The notes: a model not told the origin generated them from the sequence alone. 64,000 nt of DNA from Sabulitectum sp036743055 (GCA_036743055.1 DAINQE010000003.1:1-64000); one strand, 5' to 3'. Positions 25,629 through 34,171 are shown, counted from the first letter of the stretch. Numbers and translations: made by a program.

Positions 25629-26282
25629 ATGAAGAAAGCCGCCGTTCTTCTTTCCGGCTGCGGCAACATGGACGGATCAGAGATTCATGAGACCGTTGCC
25701 GCTCTGATCGCCCTGGACAGAGCTGGCTGGCAAGTTGTGTTCACAGCTCCGGATATCCAGCAGGGGAAAACGGTGAACTACCTCAGCGGCGTATCCGATG
25801 AACCCAGAATGGCACTTCAGGAAGCGGCGCGAATAGCCAGGGGGAAAATATCCCCTCTGAGAGCCGACCTTGCGGACGAGGTGGATGCGGTGGTTATCCC
25901 GGGGGGGCTTGGTGCTGCCGTCACCCTGTGTGACTTCGCTGTAAAGGGCTCCAGCTGCGAAGCCCTTCCTGTGGTGCTTGATTTCCTGAAAAGGGCGCAC
26001 TCCGCAGGCAAGCCTTTGGCAGCCATGTGCATCGCACCGGTTCTAGTTGCCCGCTGCCTCCCGGGGTCTGTGGTAACCATCGGATCCCACAGGGAGACCG
26101 CAGCCCTGATAGAGGAGATGGGCTGCAGGCATGTGGAATGCTCCGCAGCCGAGGCCGTTGCAGATCCCGACATGATGGTGGTCACCACCCCGGCCTACAT
26201 GACGGCGAAGGGGCCTGGCGAAGTGTTCGCAGGTGCTTCGGAGATGATCAGTAAGCTGGATTCTCTCATCACTCCCAGTTGA
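25629..26282 (+). CDS. elbB: ElbB-like DJ-1/PfpI superfamily protein (ES1 type)
   Basis: This 217-residue protein starts at the ATG at 25629 after GGAGG. It begins KKAAVLLSGCGNMDGSEIHE, the ES1/ElbB signature, and carries the nucleophile-elbow cysteine Cys134 in AAMCIAPVLVA. VVIPGGLGAAVTLCDFA is also typical. ElbB is annotated as a glyoxalase-like protein linked to isoprenoid production, and its biochemical role is uncertain. Its end overlaps the convergent gene by 14 nt. Confidence 0.88.
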   Translation: MKKAAVLLSGCGNMDGSEIHETVAALIALDRAGWQVVFTAPDIQQGKTVNYLSGVSDEPRMALQEAARIARGKISPLRADLADEVDAVVIPGGLGAAVTLCDFAVKGSSCEALPVVLDFLKRAHSAGKPLAAMCIAPVLVARCLPGSVVTIGSHRETAALIEEMGCRHVECSAAEAVADPDMMVVTTPAYMTAKGPGEVFAGASEMISKLDSLITPS

Positions 26283-27420
26283 GGAGATCCTCGGGGGATA
26301 GCTTCACCAGATAAGATGTAAATGTGGCGGTGCTGTCTGTGGAGGCTTTCTTGCCTGAGATGATGAAGCCCCCGTCGGTGGTGCTCCGGATTGAATAGCA
26401 CAGAGCTTCATGATCGGCAATTTCAATGTCCCAGAGCTTCGAGAACCATGGATCGAACCTGAGAAGCCTGGGTCGGTAACCCCTGCCGTCTCCGCTGTTG
26501 GTGTTGGTCAGGATGACGAAACCTGCAGGTGATGCTTCCATAACCATGTATGCAATGTCGGGACCGGCTTCGCCCCATGTCAGATCTGAAAGAACCACTC
26601 CCTGCTGGTCGAAGAAAACCATGAGAGCATCGGAGAACTGCTGCTCTATCCTGGAGGAACCTGTCACAAGGTATCCGCCGCCGGGTACGCACAGGATGCC
26701 GGAACCGCTCTGAACCCCTTCCTGGAAGTACTTGGTTTTCCACTGCCACTCACCCTCGTCGTTTATCTTCATGAGGAAGACATCGGAGCCGTCGGTGCCT
26801 GTGAGGAGGTAGTCCCCGCTACCCTCGGCGTCGGGGGCTATCGCTGTGACGGTCTGGTAAGCAGCCTCCACGAACCTCTTTCTCCATATGACTGCTCCCG
26901 AATCGGAAAAACACACCGCGAAGGCTTCCCTGTCCCTGGTCTCGTCGTTGAAGGAATGACCCACGGCTATCGTTCCGCCGTCGGGGCGGATGCACATGTC
27001 CCTGAAGCAATCATCGCCTTCATAGCCGGCGCTCGCCGTCCAGAGAGTGTTTCCCTGTGTGTCTATCTTCATCAGGAATCCGTCTGAACTCACCGAATCG
27101 CACATGGAGCCGCAGATCAGATAGCCTTCGGCGCATGGGAGTATCCTGTAACCCACGGAAACTCCCATGAACATCGGCGTCCTCTCCCAGAGAACGGTCC
27201 CATCCTCCCTGAACGCCGCAATGTTCAGTGAGGTGCCGCCGTTCCCGGTCCAGGCCTCACCAACGGAGATGTAACCGCCGTCGGGAGTTTCCACGCAATC
27301 CCACGCGGCGGACTCTCCGGCGGAGGGGAAACCTGATGTCCACATGATATGCGGTGCGCCGGCGGTAAGGTATATCGGAAATGCCAGCACAGCAGGGATA
27401 AACGCGCACCGTAATTTCAA
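26269..27420 (-). CDS. Secreted beta-propeller-like repeat protein
   Basis: The 383-residue protein has an N-terminal signal (MKLRCAFIPAVLAFPIYLTAGA) and about six or seven repeats of the form TPDGGYISVGEAW / KIDTQGNTLWTASAGYEGDDCFRDM / RPDGGTIAVGHSFN / DAEGSGDYLLTGTDGSDVFLMKIN. This pattern is common in secreted propellers of FCB-group bacteria. It presumably folds outside the cytoplasm as a propeller. It lacks the TWAGIKTAF tail seen on other secreted proteins here. The function is unknown. Confidence 0.72.
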   Translation of the reverse strand: MKLRCAFIPAVLAFPIYLTAGAPHIMWTSGFPSAGESAAWDCVETPDGGYISVGEAWTGNGGTSLNIAAFREDGTVLWERTPMFMGVSVGYRILPCAEGYLICGSMCDSVSSDGFLMKIDTQGNTLWTASAGYEGDDCFRDMCIRPDGGTIAVGHSFNDETRDREAFAVCFSDSGAVIWRKRFVEAAYQTVTAIAPDAEGSGDYLLTGTDGSDVFLMKINDEGEWQWKTKYFQEGVQSGSGILCVPGGGYLVTGSSRIEQQFSDALMVFFDQQGVVLSDLTWGEAGPDIAYMVMEASPAGFVILTNTNSGDGRGYRPRLLRFDPWFSKLWDIEIADHEALCYSIRSTTDGGFIISGKKASTDSTATFTSYLVKLSPEDLLNWE

Positions 27421-27590
27421 TGAGCCCTCCCTTTCCGGCTTAATAGGTTAAGTTCTGCAGCCGAGGTCAATCCCCCCGCAGGGAAAGATCATGCGAACCA
27501 GAGAAAGGCTCTTATGGGGATCATATGAGAGAGAGGTACCCGGAAAGATATATATATATTATCTTATCAGAACTTCAGAAGGGGGTCTGA

Positions 27591-28787
27591 TTGAAATCTT
27601 CGCTCCTCGGCCAGCAGGCTCACCGGTGCCTCACAGGGCTGAAAAAGGCGGTTACCGACATACTGATGGCTCTTCCCGGGGATCTTCAGCAGCCAAGGGA
27701 TGTATACAGAACACTGGGAATAGACCGCATGATCGGCTGGAACATATACAAGCTCCACGAAGTGGACGACTCCTTCCTCTCAGTAAAGCACATTCCCAGG
27801 AAAGCGGCTTTCAAGGGCTTCCTCAGGGCTGCTTCCTCCAAGGGGGTTCCTGACGAGCTCCTTGAGACGGCGGAAGAATATTTCGACCAGTTCGAGGAGC
27901 TGGTGGATCTTCACGCCGGGGATCGCCCAAGCATGGAGATGATGCTCCTGGCCTATTCCAGCGAGGGCATGGAGCAGGCATCCGCCGACCACAGGAAGCT
28001 GGCCTTCACAGGAAATCGCTTCCTCTACGGCCTTGAAGCTCGCACCAGGCTTACCATAACGCTCTTCGAGCCCAACGGCAGGGTGGATTCCTGGAAGCTT
28101 ACCATCCTGAAGGGTTCCTTCGGTCTCAGAAGGAACAGGCCCGATATCCCGTGGTTCTATGTTAAGCCCAGGCTTTTCAGCGAGTTCTCCGAGCAGGCCC
28201 AGGCCCCGACAAGCAAACCACTCATGGAGCAGGAGAACTGCGATCTTCCCTATTACTCCCCCTTCTGCAGCTGCTCCCTTCCCACCCTGAAATCCAGCTC
28301 CCGTTTCGTGGACAGCATCGAGGAGATCTTTCCCCTGCAGACGGGCAATGCCGGTCTTATGGACCTTGTGTTCGCCGAGGTGCTGGAACTCAACGACTTC
28401 TACATGCACAGGGACGGCAGCACCTCAGCCAAGGTTATCACCCCGTGCCATTCCGCTGCCACCGACATCATTCTGCCAACCTCCGAAGTGGAGGAGGGCA
28501 GGTTCGCGCCAAGGATAGTATCCTCTATTCTTGATGAAACCGACTCCTATAATGAGAATGTCATTGGGACCGCCGAATCCATACTGCCCGTAAAGCCATG
28601 CTTCCAGGTGAAGCCAACCGTGGAACTGAACACCCTGGAGGGAGTTCCAAACTACGGCGACATCATAGCCGACCTTTTCAGGCGCAGGGACCTGAACCCC
28701 CTGAATTACACCACGGTGAGGAATCAGGTAGACTTCCCTGTGGTCCCCTCACATATAGACATAACCTGGAAAGAAAGATCTAACTAG
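27591..28787 (+). CDS. Conserved protein of unknown function with HTH-like N terminus
   Basis: A 398-residue cytoplasmic-looking protein read from a TTG with AAGGGGG 5 nt upstream. Residues about 30-60 (GDLQQPRDVYRTLGIDRMIGWNIYKLH) look like a helix-turn-helix, followed by a helical region (LLETAEEYFDQFEELVDLHAGDRPSMEMMLLAYSS). The remaining 250 residues have mixed strands and no motif I can name. It resembles large regulator-like proteins that I recall from Planctomycetes, which is memory and not a search. An AT-rich run (27548-27560) upstream may be its promoter. It is a single gene flanked by regulatory DNA. Confidence 0.6.
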   Translation: MKSSLLGQQAHRCLTGLKKAVTDILMALPGDLQQPRDVYRTLGIDRMIGWNIYKLHEVDDSFLSVKHIPRKAAFKGFLRAASSKGVPDELLETAEEYFDQFEELVDLHAGDRPSMEMMLLAYSSEGMEQASADHRKLAFTGNRFLYGLEARTRLTITLFEPNGRVDSWKLTILKGSFGLRRNRPDIPWFYVKPRLFSEFSEQAQAPTSKPLMEQENCDLPYYSPFCSCSLPTLKSSSRFVDSIEEIFPLQTGNAGLMDLVFAEVLELNDFYMHRDGSTSAKVITPCHSAATDIILPTSEVEEGRFAPRIVSSILDETDSYNENVIGTAESILPVKPCFQVKPTVELNTLEGVPNYGDIIADLFRRRDLNPLNYTTVRNQVDFPVVPSHIDITWKERSN

Positions 28788-28848
28788 TTCTACTCCATGC
28801 TTATAAGCTAATTAAGAATGGATGGCGAATTGGTTATATATATATGCC

Positions 28849-28877
28849 TTGACATTCTTCTAGCGTATATGTATACT
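28849..28877 (+). promoter_or_regulatory. Strong sigma70-type promoter (TTGACA-17-TATACT)
   Basis: TTGACA at 28849-28854 and TATACT at 28872-28877 are separated by exactly 17 nt, the closest match to consensus noticed in the window. Transcription would begin at about 28884, exactly where a hairpin-forming RNA starts. Confidence 0.8.
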
Positions 28878-28883
28878 CTCTTC

Positions 28884-28980
28884 GTCAAAGGAGCCGCGTA
28901 ATGGCGTGCGGGGAAAAAGGCTTCTTTGACACCTTCCTTCCTTAAGGCGCCGGTGTCCCTCGGGCACCGGCGCTAAACTA
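28884..28980 (+). ncRNA. Predicted short structured RNA / leader upstream of malQ
   Basis: From the likely start at 28884, GTCAAAGGAGCC pairs with GGCTTCTTTGAC (28919-28930) in a 12-bp stem with one G-U, followed by a second stem, GCGCCGGTG with CACCGGCGC (28947-28973), then TAAACTATTA. The first hairpin hides an AAAGGAG site in front of a 14-codon frame (ATG 28901, TAA 28943-28945, peptide MACGEKGFFDTFLP). It could be an independent sRNA of about 90 nt, an attenuator in the malQ leader, or a leader-peptide gene. I recognise no known RNA family. Confidence 0.5.
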
Positions 28981-28990
28981 TTACCCTTCC

Positions 28991-29015
28991 CTGCCCTTTC
29001 TGTTATCTTACCCGG
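28991..29015 (+). promoter_or_regulatory. Possible extended -10 promoter before malQ
   Basis: CTGCCCTTTCTG-TTATCTTACCCGG differs at only two positions from 9277-9301. TGTTATCTT fits an extended -10. It would let malQ be transcribed independently of the strong promoter at 28849. Confidence 0.4.
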
Positions 29016-29032
29016 CGAAAAGGAGGTGGCAG

Positions 29033-30391
29033 GTGCTTTTCAGAAGGGAAACCGGGATCCTGCTCCATCCCACATCACTTCCCGGCCCCTGGGGGATCGG
29101 CACACTGGGCTCCGAGGCGGAAGCCTTCGCCTCCTGGGCAGCCGGATCGGGCGCTACGGTCTGGCAGGTGCTGCCCCTCTCTCCTCCTGTCTACGCCGGC
29201 TCCCCCTACCAGACCCTCTCCACCTTTGCCATCAATCCCCTGCTTCTTTCTCCTGAGAAACTGTTCGAAGCGGGTTATCTCAGCAGGAAGGAGGTCGCCG
29301 GAGCCAGGAGACCAGCCGGACCTTCCATTGACCACCATGCTCTTGCGGAGAGGCATCTGCTTCTTTCCAGGGCCGCCTCCAGGGCACTGAATGATCCCCC
29401 GCCGGGGTTCGTGGATTTCCTTGAACGAAGATGGGTTAAGGAATGGCGTACATTCTCCTCCAGGAAAACCGCAAACGGCGAGCGGCCATGGAACCTCTGG
29501 ACCAACCGTGCGCCCTCCTTCGAGACCGGGGGTGAAACAACTGCCATGATACAGTTCCTCCTGGAGGAGCAGTGGCTTTCGCTGAGAAAGCACTGCGAAT
29601 CCCTGGGGGTATCCCTTCTGGGTGACCTGCCCATATACGCCGCCCATGATTCCTCCGACGTTTTCTACAACAGGTCCATCTTCAAGCTTGATGAAGATGG
29701 GGCACCCGCCTTCCTGGCCGGTGTGCCACCGGACTACTTCAGCTCCACCGGACAGTTATGGGGAAACCCGGTCTATGACTGGGAGCGGAGCGCGGCCACC
29801 GGGCACAGGTGGTGGACCTGCAGGCTTCGCCGTGCCATGGAGCTCTTCCACTATGTGAGGATAGACCACTTCCGGGGTTTCGAAAGCTACTGGGAGGTTC
29901 CCGCAGGGGCTGAGACTGCCCGTGAAGGAAGATGGGTACCAGGCCCCGGCGAAAGTTTTTTCTCCGCGGTGGAGGGTGAGCTTGGCCCCCTCCCTGTGGT
30001 AGCCGAGGACCTGGGGATGATAACGGAGGAAGTGCGTGAACTCAGGAGGAATTGCGGTTTCCCTGGAATGACTGTGCTTCAGTTCGCCCTTGAGGACCCC
30101 TCATTCGACCCTGCGGCAGTTCCATCCGATACGGTGGTTTACACCGGGACCCATGACAATGACACTTCCCTGGGGTGGATAACCTCCAGAGGCAATGAGC
30201 TGGGCGTCGCTTCAGTAAAGGAGCTGATCCGGATGGCCCTGGATTCACCTGCTCAACTTGCCGTTATCCCGGTGCAGGACATTCTTGAACTGGGGTCCAG
30301 CGCCCGGATGAACACCCCGGCAACAGTGGGCGGGAACTGGGAGTTCCGGCTGACAGGGATCCCGGGACCTGTCTCGATCTCAAGGCGATAG
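29033..30391 (+). CDS. malQ: 4-alpha-glucanotransferase (GH77), 3' end frameshifted
   Basis: The 452-residue product starts at a GTG after AAAAGGAGG. It opens with the GH77 signature GILLHPTSLPGPWGIGTLG and has the catalytic residues Asp278 (RIDHFRGFESYW), Glu325 (VVAEDLGMI) and Asp375 (THDNDTS). It transfers maltosyl units between alpha-glucans. After RMNTPATVGGNWEFRLTG the frame runs into an unrelated end (SISRR). Another forward frame continues as LDLKAIALDLLPSGLYAFM up to a TGA at 30430-30432, a natural family end. A one-base deletion near 30365-30375, in the assembly or the genome, explains this. Confidence 0.93.
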   Translation: MLFRRETGILLHPTSLPGPWGIGTLGSEAEAFASWAAGSGATVWQVLPLSPPVYAGSPYQTLSTFAINPLLLSPEKLFEAGYLSRKEVAGARRPAGPSIDHHALAERHLLLSRAASRALNDPPPGFVDFLERRWVKEWRTFSSRKTANGERPWNLWTNRAPSFETGGETTAMIQFLLEEQWLSLRKHCESLGVSLLGDLPIYAAHDSSDVFYNRSIFKLDEDGAPAFLAGVPPDYFSSTGQLWGNPVYDWERSAATGHRWWTCRLRRAMELFHYVRIDHFRGFESYWEVPAGAETAREGRWVPGPGESFFSAVEGELGPLPVVAEDLGMITEEVRELRRNCGFPGMTVLQFALEDPSFDPAAVPSDTVVYTGTHDNDTSLGWITSRGNELGVASVKELIRMALDSPAQLAVIPVQDILELGSSARMNTPATVGGNWEFRLTGIPGPVSISRR

Positions 30392-30455
30392 CACTTGACC
30401 TGTTGCCGTCGGGGCTCTATGCTTTCATGTGAAAAGGTAGAAAGGAGGGCGAAAG

Positions 30456-31046
30456 TTGGTGTTACTTCTTATCTGCGTCCTCTCGGGGTCGTATGCGCCC
30501 ATAACCGAGTACCCCGACGGCGGGGGCCTGGTCATCAACGAAATAATGATAGATCCGCTTTACTCTTCCACAACGGCTGCCGGTCAGTGGATAGAGCTTT
30601 ACAACAACAGCGGAAGCTGGATAAATCTTTCCGGCTGGAGAATAGAGAACCAGTCAGGTCAGACCATCGAGTTCTCCACCATACTGGTACCTCCCCAGGG
30701 CTATGTTCTCATAGGGGCGTCATCCATAGAGGAGGAGAACGGCGGTTATACACCCCAGGCGGTCTGGAGCGGCTTCTCCCTTTCCCCCACGGGCAGCCTT
30801 CTGCTTGAGGACCAGAGGCTGGAAAGCCAGGAGTTCCTCAGCTGGAACTCCTCCTGGGACATACAGCCGGGGGCTTCCCTGGAAAGGGTGAACCCGGGCT
30901 GGTCAGCCAACGACCGCGACAGCTGGCAGCACAGCCTGTACGCCTACGGCAACGGCGACCTGGGCACTCCGGGAGAAAAGAACAGCGTTTTCTCCGACGG
31001 TTTCGGTCAGAACACCTGGGCCTTCATCAAGGCTTTCGTTCACTGA
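30456..31046 (+). CDS. Secreted lamin-tail-domain protein with TWAFIKAF tail
   Basis: A 196-residue protein read from a TTG with AAAGGAGG 7 nt upstream. A short hydrophobic leader (MVLLLICVLSGS) precedes a lamin-tail domain at about 20-125: LVINEIMIDPLYSS, QWIELYNNSGSWINLSGWRI, YVLIGASS. Lamin-tail domains are beta-sandwiches common on secreted proteins. The C terminus GFGQNTWAFIKAFVH is a divergent form of the TWAGIKTAF tail of three other proteins here. It begins 23 nt after the malQ remnant. Its 3' end overlaps the convergent dCMP deaminase by 20 nt. Confidence 0.75.
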   Translation: MVLLLICVLSGSYAPITEYPDGGGLVINEIMIDPLYSSTTAAGQWIELYNNSGSWINLSGWRIENQSGQTIEFSTILVPPQGYVLIGASSIEEENGGYTPQAVWSGFSLSPTGSLLLEDQRLESQEFLSWNSSWDIQPGASLERVNPGWSANDRDSWQHSLYAYGNGDLGTPGEKNSVFSDGFGQNTWAFIKAFVH

Positions 31047-31521
31047 CACCGAACTTCCTGGCGCTGGAGAAACTTTCCAGATCGTAGTTGATGGTCTTGT
31101 CGGGCATGTCCTGCCTGTAGAGGCGAACGTCGGCCTCTTTGAAGAAAGCCTCTGCATGTGTGGAATGATAGTCGCTGAAAACCACCACTCTGCGTATCCC
31201 AGCGCCGATCAGGGCCTTCGCGCAGGTGGTGCAGGGCATGTTGGTCACATAGGCGGTTGCCCCCTCGATTGAGACTCCGTTCCTCGCAGCCTGGGTAATC
31301 GCGTTCATTTCCGCGTGATTCGTTCTTATGCAGTGGTTGTCCACCACCAGGCAGCCCACATCGTCGCAATGGGGCAGGCCGGGGAGGGAACCGTTGTACC
31401 CTGTTGCCAGAACGTTCTTGTTGCGTACTATCACGCACCCGCAGTGCATCCGGGGGCAAGTTGCCCTTTCGCTTGCAAGCATGGCCAGCTTCAAAAAGTA
31501 CTGATCCCACGAGGGTCTCAT
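31027..31521 (-). CDS. dCMP deaminase (ComEB-like)
   Basis: The 164-residue protein has the cytidine/deoxycytidylate deaminase zinc site: His69-Ala-Glu71 in TNHAEMNAI and Cys97/Cys100 in MPCTTCAKAL. The beginning RPSWDQYFLKLAMLASERATCPRMHCGCVIV and GYNGSLPGLPHCDDVGC are typical of ComEB-type dCMP deaminases. It turns dCMP into dUMP for dTTP synthesis. It precedes the ComEA-like gene pair on the other side of 31546, an arrangement reminiscent of comEA-comEB, though whether this matters here is uncertain. Confidence 0.92.
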   Translation of the reverse strand: MRPSWDQYFLKLAMLASERATCPRMHCGCVIVRNKNVLATGYNGSLPGLPHCDDVGCLVVDNHCIRTNHAEMNAITQAARNGVSIEGATAYVTNMPCTTCAKALIGAGIRRVVVFSDYHSTHAEAFFKEADVRLYRQDMPDKTINYDLESFSSARKFGVSERKP

Positions 31522-31545
31522 TCGCTGCCTTCCTTCCTATGCCGG

Positions 31546-33006
31546 TTACTGGAAACTCCAGTCGAGCTGAACGCCCAGGGTGGTTCTGGATGGACCTTCG
31601 GTTTCCTCCCAGCCGCTTCCCAGAACCTCCTCACCCTCTCTACAATACCAGCTTCCCCTGGCCCTGAGTACCGCATCAGGGGAGAGGTTCACCGTTGCGG
31701 AAGCCTGAAGAAGAAAAGCCTTTCCGTACATGGCGGTGCTTCCGAACTCACCGGGAAATGAGAGGGAGTACGCGTAAACCCTGCTGTTCCAGCCGTCGGT
31801 GCTGCAGCCGGCGGCGGAGAGCCCGTATTCGAAACGCCTGCCCGTTCTGTGACGAAGCCTGACCTCGGCGCCGAAGCCCTCCTCTCCGATGCCCGACCCC
31901 CGGTAGACGGAAAAGGGCACCTTAAGGCTCAGGGTAACTCCCGGTGAAGGAGTCCAGCGGAAAGATGCCCGGCCGGAGAGCGTCTCCTCCTCAGGTGTCC
32001 AGGTGTGGCTGATCCTCTGGCTGAACTCCGTGCGGTTTCCTGGGGTTTCCGTAAGCTGTATCCCCGTTCGCAGCCTGTCGTCGTCGGTTCTGCGGAGATA
32101 GAGCACACCCGCCTCCAGAGCCAGACGATCCCGGGGCTTCCACCTGGTTCCGTAGCCGGTTCCCAGCAGATGCTCAGTTCCCTGCCCTCCCCAGGTCCCG
32201 GGGAGTTCGCCGAAGTTCCTGCTGACGGTAATGCCGTGGCGGAGCCCGGGACCTCCCCTGGAAGCTGAAACCACGAAATTGTTCACGGAGTCGAGGTCGG
32301 TTGCGAACTCGGCGTTAAGGAGGGCTTCCTCACCCTGAAGGAGAAGGTCTGCCCCAAGACCGGCGGTCGAGACTCTTGAAGAGTCGTTTTCGTCCGAGAC
32401 GGCGGCGAAGGAGAGACCCACTGGGCCACGCCCCGCCCTGAAGGCTCCCAGAGTCCTTGTGACCGAACCGCTGGACTCGATCTCAAAGGGCGACCTGTGA
32501 AGCCCGGAACTGCCTGTATCCAGACCTGAGCGGCTGAACACCGCGGCCAGCCTGAATCCCCCGGCGGGGACCAGTGCACCAGCCCCGATAAGGGGACGGG
32601 CGTCGGAGAGACCGGGGCTTTCCGCCGGTTCTATCCGCATCCTCCAGGAACCGGGTTTGGAGAGTGCCAGGGGATCGGTGGAACCCCATGAACCCGAGTT
32701 GCTAAGCAGAAGCCCCCTGGCGAACTGAACCCTCAGTGCGCCGGCAGCTGCGGTGACCCCGCCGGGGTCATGGTAACCCGCACCTCCGGCGATAAGGTCT
32801 CCCCAATCCTCCCCCGGGTCTTTCTCGGTGAGGATAACGGCGCTCCATTTGCCCGATGAGAGGAGCAGCCTCTGATAGAATGCCATGCTGCTTCCAGCCC
32901 AGTACCCCTCGGCGCAGCCCCGGGGCTCGGGAAAAGAGAACTCGCCCCGGATCCTTGTATCCCCGGAGATCTGAAGCGTGATCAGCATTAGAAGGATTGA
33001 GATCAT
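31546..33006 (-). CDS. Predicted outer-membrane beta-barrel protein, partner of the HhH barrel
   Basis: A 486-residue protein with a weak signal (MISILLMLITLQISG). The remainder alternates polar and hydrophobic residues rich in Gly, Ser, Arg and aromatics, with a strand-like C terminus (TTLGVQLDWSFQ) close to an outer-membrane assembly signal. No enzyme motif was found. Its ATG overlaps the TGA of the upstream HhH-tailed gene (ATGA), so the two are made together and may form one outer-membrane complex. The family is not recognised. Confidence 0.62.
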   Translation of the reverse strand: MISILLMLITLQISGDTRIRGEFSFPEPRGCAEGYWAGSSMAFYQRLLLSSGKWSAVILTEKDPGEDWGDLIAGGAGYHDPGGVTAAAGALRVQFARGLLLSNSGSWGSTDPLALSKPGSWRMRIEPAESPGLSDARPLIGAGALVPAGGFRLAAVFSRSGLDTGSSGLHRSPFEIESSGSVTRTLGAFRAGRGPVGLSFAAVSDENDSSRVSTAGLGADLLLQGEEALLNAEFATDLDSVNNFVVSASRGGPGLRHGITVSRNFGELPGTWGGQGTEHLLGTGYGTRWKPRDRLALEAGVLYLRRTDDDRLRTGIQLTETPGNRTEFSQRISHTWTPEEETLSGRASFRWTPSPGVTLSLKVPFSVYRGSGIGEEGFGAEVRLRHRTGRRFEYGLSAAGCSTDGWNSRVYAYSLSFPGEFGSTAMYGKAFLLQASATVNLSPDAVLRARGSWYCREGEEVLGSGWEETEGPSRTTLGVQLDWSFQ

Positions 33007-34043
33007 ATGGTAAGATAAGGCCTTATCCTCTCAAGGGTAGCGGGGCCTATCCCCGGCACTTCCACAAGCTCGTCAAGGGACTGGAGGGGACCGGCGGTCT
33101 CGATGTGATTCACTATTGCCGAGGCCTTTGCCGGGCCTATTCCCGGTATTTCCTGGAGCATTGCCGGGGTGGCCTGGTTGACATTCACCGGGAACGGGAC
33201 CCCGTTTTCAGTTTCATCAGGCCCGTTCTGAAGGAACAGAGGCTCTGGAACGAAGCGGGCGTTGCCGTAACCCAGACAAACCGTGTGCCCCGCGGGAAGG
33301 TCGGGATGGGTGGTGTAACCGTATTGAAGGGCGCCGGGAGCAACGCTGATCTCGGCGGCGAAACCCACCCTTGATGGAGGGGAGTTCAGGGAGGCGGAGA
33401 GGGTTATCCCCGGAAACGGCTCCACGGAAGTGGTCAGGGTGAACTCTTCACCGGAATACTGGTGCATTGCCGCTCCGGCGGCGATGAGAACCCCCTCAGC
33501 GGGACATACCCCGGAAGAGACCGATACCGTTCTTGGAACGGCCCCCATGCCGTCGTTCGCCGGCGAAGTGCTGAAAAGCCCCCTGCAGGAGGCCCCGAGG
33601 AAAACACCTGTGATCGGCCTGGCGGTGATGCCTATGTCGGCGGAAAGGTCGGTGGATCCGCCGAAACCCTCTATGGAAAGCCTGTGAATCGAAACGGAAA
33701 CTCCCCCCACCGCGCCGGGGAAGATATTCGCGGCCCCGGCGGCGGTTGCGGTTGCCTCGGAATAGCCCTCCCGGCCGGAGTAGCTCAGAAAGCCGCCCAG
33801 GGCGTACCTCTCCCCGGTGACACCGCCTGCGGCGGCGGTGCGGTCAAGCTCCTGGAACCCGAAGGGCCGGGAGGCTGCGACCGCCACACCCGTGCCCTGC
33901 AGAAGCCCGATGGAAGAGGGATTCAGAGGTATGGAGAGATGAGTGCGGGGAAAGAGAGCGGCGGCGGCGCCCCCGGACAGCCACGGGGATTCACTGAGGG
34001 GCTCGAATGCCGCCACCGCAAAGAAAAGCACGAAACCGAGCAA
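33003..34043 (-). CDS. Beta-barrel-like protein with C-terminal ComEA-type helix-hairpin-helix domain
   Basis: The 346-residue protein starts with a signal (MLGFVLFFAVAAF). Residues about 25-270 are Gly/Ala/Ser-rich strand-like sequence suggestive of an outer-membrane barrel. Residues 286-346 contain two helix-hairpin-helix motifs: VNVNQATPAMLQEIPGIGPAKA and LVEVPGIGPATLERI, which is the DNA-binding unit of the competence protein ComEA. A barrel with a periplasmic HhH would suit capture of incoming DNA, but HhH tails of this kind also occur on proteins of unknown role. It leads a two-gene operon. Confidence 0.68.
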   Translation of the reverse strand: MLGFVLFFAVAAFEPLSESPWLSGGAAAALFPRTHLSIPLNPSSIGLLQGTGVAVAASRPFGFQELDRTAAAGGVTGERYALGGFLSYSGREGYSEATATAAGAANIFPGAVGGVSVSIHRLSIEGFGGSTDLSADIGITARPITGVFLGASCRGLFSTSPANDGMGAVPRTVSVSSGVCPAEGVLIAAGAAMHQYSGEEFTLTTSVEPFPGITLSASLNSPPSRVGFAAEISVAPGALQYGYTTHPDLPAGHTVCLGYGNARFVPEPLFLQNGPDETENGVPFPVNVNQATPAMLQEIPGIGPAKASAIVNHIETAGPLQSLDELVEVPGIGPATLERIRPYLTI

Positions 34044-34171
34044 ACTCCTCCTTCCGCATTTTCAGTTACCTCCACTTCCCAGCCGTTTTCAACCCCGAGA
34101 TTGACCGTCGGAACTCTAATCGCCATTATTGATAAAGTGATAGGGTGTACACACCGAAGGAAAGAGGAAAG

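Noticed and set aside
27548..27560. ATATATATA run as a repeat or origin-like element
   Set aside because: Too short for a meaningful repeat and not accompanied by DnaA-box-like sites; more likely promoter DNA of the gene at 27591.
28901..28945. 14-codon frame MACGEKGFFDTFLP as an independent gene
   Set aside because: It lies inside a strong RNA hairpin that covers its ribosome site. It was kept as part of the predicted RNA, not as a confirmed CDS.
34145..34171. Upstream GTG start for the barrel protein at 34172
   Set aside because: It adds MYTPKERGK before the signal peptide and lacks a good ribosome site, while the ATG at 34172 has both.
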